Source: Rhodospirillales bacterium 47_12_T64 (GTDB lineage: Bacteria > Pseudomonadota > Alphaproteobacteria > Kiloniellales > Kiloniellaceae). Taken from it: 5,843 nucleotides of DNA. The notes below the pieces were generated by a model. That model was not told the origin of the DNA. It did no database searches and saw only the letters and a list, made by a program, of their open reading frames with translations. The position numbers were made by a program, and so were the translations under genes. This document shows, piece by piece, positions 1-5,843 of the stretch; position 1 is the stretch's first letter, and every line of letters starts with the position of its first letter. The stretch is from positions 1 to 5,843 of the forward strand of contig MABB01000014.1 in the NCBI GenBank assembly GCA_002162915.1. Reading direction: 5' to 3'.

Positions 1-213
1 AGAGGGTGTTTCTTCAGCCAGGGCTGCTGGAGTATTGCTGACCTCTTTTTGTTGAGAAGTATTTGTCGCAAAAGAGACCGACAAACGGTGAGATGCTGGA
101 GATATCGCCATGTCAGGGGGTAGGATCTGGTCAGCCCAAAACCAGCAAGCTACGTGTAACGCAGTAGCTGTTAAAATGCTACCTGACCATCTGATCGCTG
201 CTAACCCCTGCAT
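1..213 (-). CDS. tonB: TonB-like energy transducer, N-terminal part (cut by window edge)
   Basis: This is the first 71 codons of a gene that runs off the low-coordinate edge. The protein begins MQGLAAIRWSGSILTATALH, and residues about 11-27 form one hydrophobic segment followed by a polar region with PP at 32-33. This is the layout of TonB: a short cytoplasmic start, one inner-membrane anchor and a periplasmic part. His20 sits inside the membrane segment, as in E. coli TonB (S16/H20), though position 16 is Ala here with Thr at 15 and 17. TonB passes proton-motive energy from ExbB/ExbD to outer-membrane receptors. The gene starts 9 bases after the receptor stop codon, and an AGGG ribosome site lies 7 bases before the ATG, overlapping that stop. 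This implies translational coupling and dedicated service to the haem receptor. The Pro-rich spacer and C-terminal domain lie outside the window, so the family call rests on the N-terminus plus context. Confidence 0.75.
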   Translation of the reverse strand, partial: MQGLAAIRWSGSILTATALHVACWFWADQILPPDMAISPASHRLSVSFATNTSQQKEVSNTPAALAEETPS

Positions 214-222
214 GGTTTTACC

Positions 223-2283
223 CTAAAACTTCAAACTGGCTGTGACTTTGAAGTTTCGACCGGGTTCGTCAAGAACGGCGGCACCGCGTCGATAATTTGT
301 GTCCAGAATGTTATCGATCCCCGCGTTGATCTTTAGCCCAGGTACATAGTCATCTGCATTCCAGGAACTGAAAATGTCGAAAGTCGCGTAGCCATCGATC
401 TCGTCATCGCCATCGGAAACACGCTCCTGATCACGGGCAACAATGCCTCGACCACCAACATCCAGGCCGATGTCTGTAAAGTGATATCCAAGTGAAAGTG
501 AGGCTTTGTCAGCAGGAATGCCATCAAGTGGTTCATTTGTTTCTGTATTTTTGCCACGAATATGGGCGGCTGTTACAGAGCCAAAAATAGTACTACTGTC
601 GTAGTGCACCTCGGCTTCAAAACCCTGAATACGAGCCTTGGTGACATTGCTGCTCGTGGTCGTACCAGCTGTAACATCAACATCAAGTTCTATGAAATCA
701 TCGACATTGTTTCGAAAGTAAGCAACTTTGGCCCGAATGGCATCATCACTGGTGAACAGCCCATCATGTTTAAGGTTGGCTCCTATTTCCCAGGTTTTGG
801 CAGTTTCTGGTTTAAGGTTGGGATTTGCTACAAAAAAGTTATCAGGGAGACCAGAAAAAGGAGGGGAAGGAAAGTGAAGGCCAGATGCGTAGGCTTCTGC
901 CAGGGATGGGGCTCTGAAAGCTTCGGCATAGCTTACATAGGGCTGGAAAAATGGGAGGACACGATAACTAGCCGCAAATCTTGGAGAAACGGCAGTTTCA
1001 TCTGATTCTTCTTCACCATCAGCATCGAGGGTGTAGGAATCAAACCGGAGACCCGCTGTAAGCTCAAGATCATCGAAGAGTGTCAGGGTATTGTCGACAT
1101 AGACTCCGTAGATATCCCGCTCAGCATCGGGATAGCCTCCGATTGGTGCGCCGTCCTCTTCCCCTTCTTGCGTATCCTTGAAGATTTCCCCCCCAAGAGT
1201 TAAAGCTAATTTTGCATTATCATGCAGTTCAAATCGGGAAGTATTATAAGCTTCCAGACCGAGAGTTTGGAGGTTGCGCTCTTGATGGCGTCCATCCGAA
1301 ATTCTGACTTCATCGAGATCCGTGTTGTCATAGTAGGCCTTGACCGAAGCATCAAACCAGTTGTCTTCTGGATTTTCGTAATTGTAATCGAGAACGAAAC
1401 TGTTTTCCTTGCTCTCGCGCTCTACAATATCGCTCGTACTGAGACCATCAGGTGTGGTGGGAAGGTTGTGATCATCATTGTAGGCACGGTATGACAGGCC
1501 GAGGCTGTGAAAGTCATTGATATCAATCCCGGCCTTTATGAGAGCTGATACAAAGTTGTCATCTGTATAAGCACGTTTTTTTCCGTCACCCGCATCGTAA
1601 TCATCCGATTTTTTCCGAGTAACGCTTGCGAGCAGGTCAATGTTTTCCAAAGGCCGGGCATACCCGGTGACGTTCCCGTGCACAGCGCCGTTGACCGTTC
1701 CAAAGCCGGTTGTAATTTTCGCACCGTACTTTTCACCATCTTCGAGGAAGTCATCGGCATCTTTTGTTTCAAAGGCAATAACCCCGCCAAGAGCCCCTGT
1801 GCCATGGATCGTTGATGATGGTCCGCGCAGAACTTCAACCTGCTTCAATATAGCAGGGTCAATAAACAACCCGCCTCTATGGGCAATGTTGAAGTTTTGC
1901 CGTGCGCCATCAATTCTGGTGACAACCCGCTGCCCACCCAGGCCGCGGATGGATGGGGTCTGTACAGTGTTTCTTGTGCCGCCTGACAACTCGACACCCG
2001 GGAGGTCTTTGAGTAAGTCGTGTACTGTTTCAGCCTGACGGCGCTCTATTTCTCCTTCGGTAACAATTGATATTGAGGCTGGAGCATCAATTGCCAGCTT
2101 TTCATCGTGTGATGCCGTGACAGAAATAGTATCAAAATGGAAAACAGGTGCTTTCGTCTCTGCACCAGCATTTTCGCTATTTGACGTTTCGGGAGCAGTA
2201 ACTTCCTGTGCCTGTAGTGACGTTGCTGTGAGCGATATAGCCGCTCCGGCGAGCAGGAGGTGTCTAAGTGTGTTGTATTGCAT
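223..2283 (-). CDS. hemR: TonB-dependent outer-membrane haem/haemoglobin receptor (HemR/ShuA/HmuR type)
   Basis: The product is a 686-aa outer-membrane barrel importing haem, or haem taken from haemoproteins. Numbered from the chosen start, residues 1-25 are a signal peptide (MQYNTLRHLLLAGAA..., cleavage likely after LQA). A TonB box-like DTISVTAS is at 51-58. The plug domain spans about 65-175, with IRGLGGQR, RIDGARQ and VEVLRGPSS. The barrel follows and ends in a C-terminal Phe (VTASLKF). His135 in the plug (IAHRGGLFIDPA) aligns with the plug haem ligand of ShuA/HemR. FRAP (456-459) and NPNL (487-490) boxes are present with His470 between them, the position of the second haem ligand. An in-frame ATG at 2334 adds 17 residues but has no ribosome site and would bury the signal peptide. 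The ATG at 2283 has AAGG 10 bases upstream, so I prefer it. HemP upstream and TonB downstream support haem as substrate. Exact substrate (free haem or haemoglobin) is inferred. Confidence 0.93.
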   Translation of the reverse strand: MQYNTLRHLLLAGAAISLTATSLQAQEVTAPETSNSENAGAETKAPVFHFDTISVTASHDEKLAIDAPASISIVTEGEIERRQAETVHDLLKDLPGVELSGGTRNTVQTPSIRGLGGQRVVTRIDGARQNFNIAHRGGLFIDPAILKQVEVLRGPSSTIHGTGALGGVIAFETKDADDFLEDGEKYGAKITTGFGTVNGAVHGNVTGYARPLENIDLLASVTRKKSDDYDAGDGKKRAYTDDNFVSALIKAGIDINDFHSLGLSYRAYNDDHNLPTTPDGLSTSDIVERESKENSFVLDYNYENPEDNWFDASVKAYYDNTDLDEVRISDGRHQERNLQTLGLEAYNTSRFELHDNAKLALTLGGEIFKDTQEGEEDGAPIGGYPDAERDIYGVYVDNTLTLFDDLELTAGLRFDSYTLDADGEEESDETAVSPRFAASYRVLPFFQPYVSYAEAFRAPSLAEAYASGLHFPSPPFSGLPDNFFVANPNLKPETAKTWEIGANLKHDGLFTSDDAIRAKVAYFRNNVDDFIELDVDVTAGTTTSSNVTKARIQGFEAEVHYDSSTIFGSVTAAHIRGKNTETNEPLDGIPADKASLSLGYHFTDIGLDVGGRGIVARDQERVSDGDDEIDGYATFDIFSSWNADDYVPGLKINAGIDNILDTNYRRGAAVLDEPGRNFKVTASLKF

Positions 2284-2290
2284 GAGCCAT

Positions 2291-2357
2291 GCGCCTTGTC
2301 TTTGAGCCAAACCTGTGAATGTTGAATTTAACATTGCTGGCTGGCTGGCTAAGGCGC
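2291..2357 (-). promoter_or_regulatory. Possible hairpin masking the hemR ribosome site
   Basis: In the minus-strand transcript, GCGCCTT (2357-2351) is exactly complementary to AAGGCGC (2297-2291). The second arm contains the AAGG that serves as the Shine-Dalgarno of the hemR ATG at 2283. Pairing would give 7 bp closing a loop of 53 nt, which could lower hemR translation. The complementarity is seen directly. That it forms or matters is inference, and a 7-bp match across a loop this long can occur by chance. Confidence 0.25.
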
Positions 2358-2386
2358 TGTAATGCGGGTGGCGAGCTGGCTGGCTA
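2340..2386. repeat. Short GGCT-rich direct repeats between hemP and hemR
   Basis: GCTGGCTGGCTA occurs at 2340-2351 and again at 2375-2386 (12 of 12 bases), 35 bases apart. The first copy is part of a run of GGCT units starting at 2336. They lie in the 131-base hemP-hemR gap, in the presumed untranslated leader of hemR. No terminator is visible in this gap, so hemP and hemR are probably cotranscribed. Function is unknown; slippage-prone simple sequence is the plain explanation. Confidence 0.6.
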
Positions 2387-2414
2387 TGCCTTCCTGCGAG
2401 GAGGGAGGCTTAGT

Positions 2415-2585
2415 TTATTTAGTGAGTATCAGCTTATCGTTAGAGGTAATTCGTAAACGGTAGTCATTACCCTGGTATTCAATCACAATTTCACGCGTGT
2501 TTTGCATAAGCACTTTTGCAGAAATACGTGGCATCTGATTTTGAGTGTCCTGACCTTCCTGGTCCGGGCGGGAATTTGATATCAT
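2415..2585 (-). CDS. hemP: Haemin uptake protein HemP
   Basis: This is a 56-aa protein, the usual size for HemP. After a variable polar N-terminus (1-17) comes the family core, PRISAKVLMQNTREIVIEYQ (19-38), and the ending DYRLRITSNDKLILTK (41-56). The ending LxLTK is characteristic of the family. HemP proteins are small cytoplasmic proteins encoded at the head of haem-uptake operons. In some proteobacteria (Bradyrhizobium HmuP, Burkholderia HemP) they are needed to activate haem receptor expression. Here the gene directly precedes the haem receptor gene on the same strand. The ATG at 2585 is the first possible start after an in-frame stop upstream. Its AAGAG ribosome site lies only 2 bases away, which is unusually close. 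An internal ATG (Met18) would leave only the core and is less likely. It lies downstream of a Fur-like operator and is probably iron-repressed. Confidence 0.92.
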   Translation of the reverse strand: MISNSRPDQEGQDTQNQMPRISAKVLMQNTREIVIEYQGNDYRLRITSNDKLILTK

Positions 2586-2601
2586 AACTCTTAGCCGATA
2601 T

Positions 2602-2663
2602 TGAAAATCATTCGCAACAAATATGCGAATGATTGATCCATGTCAAGGCTTATGCGAATGATT
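2602..2663. promoter_or_regulatory. Fur-like iron operator array: three copies of TGCGAATGATT
   Basis: TGCGAATGATT occurs at 2653-2663 and 2624-2634. Its exact reverse complement is at 2606-2616, so 2606-2634 is a perfect 11-bp inverted repeat around a 7-base spacer. The two direct copies share 13 bases (TATGCGAATGATT) and are 29 bases apart. Read as the 7-1-7 Fur box TGATAATnATTATCA, plus-strand 2602-2616 (TGAAAAT-C-ATTCGCA) matches 11 of 14 fixed positions. The other two copies match well only in their left half (5 of 7). They flank and overlap the predicted promoter of a haem-uptake operon, where Fur control is expected. Irr or RirA are alternatives in alphaproteobacteria, but I see no clear ICE-type site. 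The repeats are certain; the regulator is inferred. Confidence 0.65.
2618..2646 (-). promoter_or_regulatory. Predicted sigma70-type promoter of hemP-hemR-tonB
   Basis: A perfect -35 hexamer TTGACA lies at 2646-2641 on the minus strand. Seventeen bases later TATTTG (2623-2618) is a weak -10, sharing the first three bases of TATAAT. CATATT, two bases earlier, is an alternative with a 15-base spacer. Transcription would start near 2611, giving a leader of about 26 nt before the hemP ATG at 2585. The repeated Fur-like elements overlap the spacer, the -10 flank and the start site, which is the usual arrangement for repression. The -10 assignment is uncertain. Confidence 0.55.
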
Positions 2664-2726
2664 CCTAGTAACTGAATTGTGAGGTGATGGAATACTGCTG
2701 GTGGTTGAATTTTGCGAACTTTAACA

Positions 2727-2758
2727 GCCCTCTCGCCATATCCTTATCGCGAGAGGGC
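2727..2758 (-). terminator. Probable intrinsic terminator after cobT
   Basis: GCCCTCTCGC (2727-2736) and GCGAGAGGGC (2749-2758) form a perfect 10-bp GC-rich stem with a 12-base loop, 10 bases past the cobT stop. On the minus strand the stem is followed by TGTTAAAGTT, which is T-rich but not a clean T run, so termination may be partial. On the plus side no T run follows, so it points towards cobT. It separates the cobalamin block from the haem-uptake promoter. Confidence 0.65.
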
Positions 2759-2768
2759 CCATTGAGCG

Positions 2769-4628
2769 CTAATGCTTGCGTCGGCCTATTGTTTCTTGTT
2801 GACCATCTCTACCGCGTGGAGTTTCAGCAAAAAGTTCGGCGAGTTTTTCCATCATAATGCCGCCGAGTTGTTCAGCATCGCTGATCGTTACCGCGCGTTT
2901 GTAATAACGAGTAACATCATGGCCGATACCAATAGCAAGTAATTCTACGGGAGAACGCTTTTCGATGTGTTCGATAGCATCACGGAGATGATTTTCCAGA
3001 TAGTTGCCACTGTTCACTGAAAGTGTTGAATCATCAACTGGGGCGCCATCGGATATAACCATCATAATGCGGCGATGTTCGGTTCTGGCCATCAAGCGAT
3101 TGTTCGCCCACAGCAAAGCTTCGCCATCAATATTTTCTTTAAGGATGCCCTCGCGTAGCATGAGCCCGAGATTTTTCCGAGATCGGCGCATAGGGGCATC
3201 GGCTTTTTTATAGATAATATGGCGTAAATCATTGAGGCGGCCTGGATTTACAGGTTTACCTTGTTCAATCCATTTCTCTCGGGATTGACCGCCCTTCCAC
3301 ATTTTTGTCGTGAAGCCGAGAATTTCAACTTTGACCCCGCAACGTTCCAGTGTCCGCGCTAGAATATCTGCACTCATCGCTGCGATGGTAATCGGACGCC
3401 CGCGCATAGAGCCGGAATTATCAATGAGAAGAGAGACGACCGTGTCTTTAAAATCCGTCTCGCTTTCCTGCTTGAAGCTGAGGGAATGCAGCGGATTGGT
3501 TACAACACGAGTAAGCCGTGCCGTGTCCAGCAAACCTTCTTCCAGGTTGAACTCCCAGTTTCTGGTTTGTTGGGCCATCAGTCGGCGTTGTAATCTGTTG
3601 GCAAGCTTGGATATGACACCTTGTAGATGAGATAATTGTTTGTCGAGAAGCTCACGCAAACGCGTTAGCTCTTCATCTTCGCAAAGATCCTGAGCTTCAA
3701 TGGTCTCATCAAATTGAGTGGTGAACGTTTTATAGCCATGAACGGCATTAAAGTTATGATTGGGATCAAGCTCCGGTGACTGATCAGGAGATCCGGCAGA
3801 GTCCTGCCCTTGACCGTCCATCTGTTGACCTTCGCTGTCGCCACCATCATCCGGTGCGCCTTCCGCATCGCCCTGGTCGCCACTCTCGGCTTCCATAGGG
3901 GCTGATTTCTCAGAAGTTTGCTGCTGGTCCTGATCATCAGAATTTTCATCCTGTTGATCCTGATCTTCTTGCTCATCCGCTTCGGCTTCGTCGTTATCCT
4001 CAACCTCAAAATCCAGTTGGCCAAGAAGATTTTGTAGAGTCCGGGCAAACTGAGCTTGATCAGATATATGCTCTCCGAGGCTGTTCAGGGTTTCAAAAAT
4101 CTCCGGACTTAAGTTTGGTCGCCAGATTTGAGAGATCTTAGAGGCCGTCTTGTCTGCTACTCTGCCGGTCAAGGCTTCTCTTGCAAGCACAGCCATTGCT
4201 TCGCTGAGAGGAACGTCGTCGGAAGTAACAGCATTATTGTAGCCCATTTGGACAAAGCTCTCTTCGTGTATGGCTTCGAGGTTTTGGGCGACCCCTTCCA
4301 TACGGCGCATGCCAAGAGCTTCACAACGAGCTTGTTCAACTGAATCAAAAATCGCTGCAGCCTGGGTATCGAGCGGTTTTAATTTTTGATGGGACTTGGC
4401 GTCATGATAACGAAGTCGTAAGGCTGTGGAATCACTCTGTCCGCGAATGCGTTGTACATCCGCAGCCGGAAGATTCTTTGCGGGTGTTGGCAGCCGCAGC
4501 TCGTCACCGATCAGTCCCCGACCATTGGTCGAGAAAACAACGCTCAACTCACTGTTTTTTGCCATTGCCCTGGCAGTCGAAGAGGTCGCCCTTTTAAACT
4601 GCTCTAGTGGTGTTTCAGCCTTACTCAT
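2769..4628 (-). CDS. cobT: Aerobic cobaltochelatase subunit CobT
   Basis: The 619-aa length is close to that of the well-studied Pseudomonas denitrificans CobT. With CobS it forms the AAA+/VWA engine that drives CobN to insert Co2+ into hydrogenobyrinic acid a,c-diamide in aerobic B12 synthesis; the pair resembles the BchI/BchD subunits of Mg-chelatase. Residues 1-205 are the CobT N-terminal domain. Residues 207-290 are a very acidic, Gln/Asp/Glu/Ser-rich flexible linker. A helical stretch (about 315-360) leads to a C-terminal VWA domain (about 395-600) with a metal-ion-dependent adhesion site: DNSGS at 403-407, T440/T441 in GFTT and D527 in SDGAP. The C-terminus is basic (GRRKH). An in-frame TAA lies 12 bases before the ATG, fixing the start. 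The ribosome site is weak (GGTAAG or AAG), within a duplicated sequence. The gene lies 52 bases after cobS in one operon and looks intact. Confidence 0.96.
   Translation of the reverse strand: MSKAETPLEQFKRATSSTARAMAKNSELSVVFSTNGRGLIGDELRLPTPAKNLPAADVQRIRGQSDSTALRLRYHDAKSHQKLKPLDTQAAAIFDSVEQARCEALGMRRMEGVAQNLEAIHEESFVQMGYNNAVTSDDVPLSEAMAVLAREALTGRVADKTASKISQIWRPNLSPEIFETLNSLGEHISDQAQFARTLQNLLGQLDFEVEDNDEAEADEQEDQDQQDENSDDQDQQQTSEKSAPMEAESGDQGDAEGAPDDGGDSEGQQMDGQGQDSAGSPDQSPELDPNHNFNAVHGYKTFTTQFDETIEAQDLCEDEELTRLRELLDKQLSHLQGVISKLANRLQRRLMAQQTRNWEFNLEEGLLDTARLTRVVTNPLHSLSFKQESETDFKDTVVSLLIDNSGSMRGRPITIAAMSADILARTLERCGVKVEILGFTTKMWKGGQSREKWIEQGKPVNPGRLNDLRHIIYKKADAPMRRSRKNLGLMLREGILKENIDGEALLWANNRLMARTEHRRIMMVISDGAPVDDSTLSVNSGNYLENHLRDAIEHIEKRSPVELLAIGIGHDVTRYYKRAVTISDAEQLGGIMMEKLAELFAETPRGRDGQQETIGRRKH
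3759..4010 (-). other. Acidic low-complexity linker of CobT
   Basis: Codons 207-290 of cobT encode a stretch dominated by Asp, Glu, Gln, Ser and Gly, joining the N-terminal domain to the helical and VWA region. CobT and the related BchD/ChlD family carry such acidic linkers, so this is expected architecture. Low-complexity coding sequence like this changes length readily by slippage. Confidence 0.85.
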
Positions 4629-4633
4629 ACTCG

Positions 4634-4668
4634 TTACTTACCGTATTCTGATTACTTACCGTATTCTG
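4634..4668. repeat. 17-bp perfect tandem repeat (period 18) before cobT
   Basis: TTACTTACCGTATTCTG on the plus strand is found at 4634-4650 and at 4652-4668, identical in all 17 bases with one base between. On the transcript each unit reads CAGAATACGGTAAGTAA. The pair fills 35 of the 52 bases between cobS and cobT and ends 5 bases before the cobT ATG, so the cobT ribosome-binding region is itself duplicated. Perfect identity suggests a recent duplication or selection on spacing. Confidence 0.95.
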
Positions 4669-4687
4669 GCTTAAATCAAATTAAGCC
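4668..4687 (-). promoter_or_regulatory. Hairpin spanning the cobS stop codon
   Basis: GGCTTAA and TTAAGCC (4668-4674 and 4681-4687) form a perfect 7-bp stem with a 6-base loop in the cobS-cobT transcript. The cobS TAA stop (4683-4681) lies in the first arm. No T run follows on the minus strand, so it is unlikely to terminate transcription. An intercistronic mRNA stability or translation-control element is possible. The structure is seen; the role is inference. Confidence 0.5.
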
Positions 4688-5676
4688 GTAGGCTTTGCTG
4701 AACCTTCTAAGAGCTCTCGTCCAAAACATCGTTGGAAATATTCGGCAACAAGCGGGCGTTCCATTTCATCACACTTGTTCAAGAATGTGAGCCGGAAAGC
4801 AAAGTCGATGTTGTCAAAAATCTTGGCGTTTTCTGCCCAGGAAAGAACGGTACGCGGGCTCATCAAGGTCGAGATATCCCCATTGACAAATCCACTGCGG
4901 GTTAGATCAGCAAGCGAGACCATGTTGGCAATCAGATCGCGATCTTCTGCGTTGTCGTATTCAGGATGCTTTGCCAGAACGATATTCATTTCGTCCTGAT
5001 GAGGCAGATAGTTCAAGGTCGCAACAATGTTCCAGCGATCCAACTGTCCCTGGTTCAACTGCTGTGTTCCGTGATAGAGACCTGTTGTATCACCCAGGCC
5101 AACTGTGTTGGCTGTTGAAAAAAGTCTGAAGGAAGAGTGTGGTGTGATCACTCTGTTCTGATCGAGCAGGGTAAGACGACCTTCGACTTCAAGAATACGT
5201 TGGATGACGAACATGACGTCAGGACGGCCAGCATCGTATTCATCAAAGACCAGAGCGACAGGGCGCTGTAGTGCCCAAGGCATTAAACCTTCGCGGAACT
5301 CTGTTACCTGCTTGCCTTCTTTTAAGACAATGGCGTCTTTACCAACCAAATCGATACGGCTGATATGGCTGTCCAGGTTGACGCGAACACAAGCCCAGTT
5401 AAGGCGTGCTGCAACCTGTTCAATATGGGTTGACTTCCCTGTGCCGTGGTAACCCTGGATCATGACCCGTCGATTGAATGCAAAACCAGCGAGCAGCGCC
5501 AGTGTCGTGTCCATATCGAATTGATAGGTTGGATCAATTTCAGGGACATACTCGTTTCCGGTGCTGAATGCAGGAACCTGCATGTCACTATCGATACCAA
5601 AAACTTCTCGTGCTGAAATCGTTGTGTCTGGGCCACCCATGATCATTTCACCGTGGCCAATTACTTTAGAGGACAT
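4681..5676 (-). CDS. cobS: Aerobic cobaltochelatase subunit CobS (AAA+ ATPase)
   Basis: This 331-aa AAA+ ATPase powers aerobic cobalt insertion with CobT and CobN in the cytoplasm. After the conserved start [16 protein letters not shown] (23-38) come Walker [10 protein letters not shown] at 75-83 (Lys81), [15 protein letters not shown] (101-115), Walker B ALVFDEYD at 141-148 (Asp145, Glu146) and sensor 1 STAN at 187-190. The conserved [16 protein letters not shown] is at 191-206, a probable arginine finger at QLDRW (Arg214) and a sensor-2-like SPRTVLSW (Arg275). Length and motifs are normal for the family, and no key residue is missing. The ATG at 5676 has GGA 7 bases upstream. In-frame ATGs at Met11 and Met13 (5640, preceded by GGTGA) are possible, because family conservation begins only near residue 20. 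The gene lies 49 bases after a J-domain protein gene and 52 before cobT, indicating one operon. Confidence 0.97.
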   Translation of the reverse strand: MSSKVIGHGEMIMGGPDTTISAREVFGIDSDMQVPAFSTGNEYVPEIDPTYQFDMDTTLALLAGFAFNRRVMIQGYHGTGKSTHIEQVAARLNWACVRVNLDSHISRIDLVGKDAIVLKEGKQVTEFREGLMPWALQRPVALVFDEYDAGRPDVMFVIQRILEVEGRLTLLDQNRVITPHSSFRLFSTANTVGLGDTTGLYHGTQQLNQGQLDRWNIVATLNYLPHQDEMNIVLAKHPEYDNAEDRDLIANMVSLADLTRSGFVNGDISTLMSPRTVLSWAENAKIFDNIDFAFRLTFLNKCDEMERPLVAEYFQRCFGRELLEGSAKPTA

Positions 5677-5725
5677 CGTCGCATCCGTACTGCTGTTTGG
5701 GTGTGGTTATTTTCTTGGTGCTACA
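5677..5725 (-). other. J-protein to cobS spacer
   Basis: This 49-base gap holds the GGA ribosome site of cobS and no hairpin, promoter or B12-riboswitch element that I can recognise. The gene pair is probably cotranscribed. Any cobalamin control of cobST would have to act upstream of the J-protein gene, outside the window. Confidence 0.5.
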
Positions 5726-5843
5726 CTATGACGTTAGTTCTGTTTCTTGAAGTGTTTCTTTTACAAAAATGCTGTTTTTAAGAAGACTATACGCCAAGTT
5801 GACCTTTTTTAGCCGATCTTCAGCACTTTTGAGGCTCCCATTT
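5726..5843 (-). CDS. J-domain (DnaJ-like) protein, C-terminal end (cut by window edge)
   Basis: The last 38 codons of a gene enter from the high-coordinate edge and end at a TAG at 5728-5726. The visible protein starts NGSLKSAEDRLKKVNLAYSL and ends ELTS. The segment SAEDRLKKVNLAYSLLK matches the last helix of a J domain, where the usual pattern is (A/S)E-x-R-(F/L)-x-x-(I/V)-x-x-A-Y-x-x-L. The preceding NGS fits the end of the HPDxNGG-type loop. Small J-domain proteins ending soon after the J domain are commonly encoded just upstream of cobS in alphaproteobacteria, which supports the call. J proteins stimulate the ATPase of Hsp70/DnaK; a role in assembling the chelatase is only a guess. The HPD motif lies outside the window. 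The stop is 49 bases before cobS, and I see no convincing promoter or terminator between them. Confidence 0.75.
   Translation of the reverse strand, partial: NGSLKSAEDRLKKVNLAYSLLKNSIFVKETLQETELTS

Noticed and set aside
562..1005. Open plus-strand frame of 147 codons
   Set aside because: It lies wholly antisense to the haem receptor gene, has no recognisable domain and reads as a shadow of a well-supported protein.
1640..2038. Open plus-strand frame of 132 codons opposite the receptor plug domain
   Set aside because: The minus strand here encodes the conserved plug motifs; the plus reading has no ribosome site or family signature that I can see.
223..2283. Receptor as a cobalamin (BtuB-type) transporter because of the neighbouring cob genes
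   Set aside because: HemP upstream, the plug His135, and the FRAP/NPNL boxes with His470 between them indicate haem; the cob genes sit beyond a terminator-like stem.
2284..2334. Upstream ATG at 2334 as the start of the haem receptor
   Set aside because: It has no Shine-Dalgarno and would place 17 extra residues before a standard signal peptide; the ATG at 2283 fits better.
3665..4048. Minus-strand frame of 127 codons within cobT
   Set aside because: It is a shifted reading of the acidic linker region, rich in Met, Lys and Arg as expected from out-of-frame Asp/Glu/Gln codons. The in-frame CobT is intact.
5677..5843. Cobalamin riboswitch or separate promoter upstream of cobS
   Set aside because: Most of this stretch codes for the end of the J-domain protein. 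I see no B12-box-like element or paired -35/-10 in the remaining 49 bases.
1..5843. CRISPR arrays, insertion sequences, tRNA or rRNA genes
   Set aside because: I found no regularly spaced repeats with unique spacers, no transposase-like protein, no element-end repeats and no tRNA-like cloverleaf on reading both strands.

Overview
This window reads as chromosomal DNA from an alphaproteobacterium, with base composition fairly balanced by eye. The basis is family resemblance: a J-domain protein gene directly ahead of cobS-cobT, and CobS/CobT proteins very close to the alphaproteobacterial aerobic cobaltochelatase subunits. The genus cannot be fixed from this sequence. Every gene I can support lies on the minus strand, so the text below runs from high to low coordinates.

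Block 1 (about 5843 to 2727) is a vitamin B12 block. It starts with the C-terminal end of a J-domain (DnaJ-like) protein cut by the window edge. Next come cobS (AAA+ ATPase subunit) and cobT (VWA/MIDAS subunit) of the aerobic, ATP-dependent cobaltochelatase, which inserts cobalt into hydrogenobyrinic acid a,c-diamide together with CobN (not in the window). The cobS-cobT junction is only 52 bases. It holds a small hairpin over the cobS stop codon and a perfect 17-bp direct repeat (period 18) just before cobT. A 10-bp-stem hairpin 10 bases past the cobT stop probably ends this transcript.

Block 2 (about 2670 to 1) is a haem-iron uptake block. A promoter-like region with three copies of an 11-bp element (two of them a perfect inverted repeat flanking the -10) looks like a Fur-type iron operator. 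It is followed by a 56-codon hemP gene, then a TonB-dependent haem receptor of the HemR/ShuA/HmuR type with both haem-ligand histidines in place. Nine bases after that comes the start of a tonB-like energy transducer gene, cut by the window edge. The likely logic is iron starvation relieving repression of hemP-hemR-tonB, so that the receptor and its own energiser are made together.

The two blocks are probably separate transcription units that both concern metal-tetrapyrroles. I found no evidence of a wholly new system. The most useful additions are three short or partial genes (hemP, the tonB start, the J-protein end), the operator array and the unusual cobS-cobT junction.
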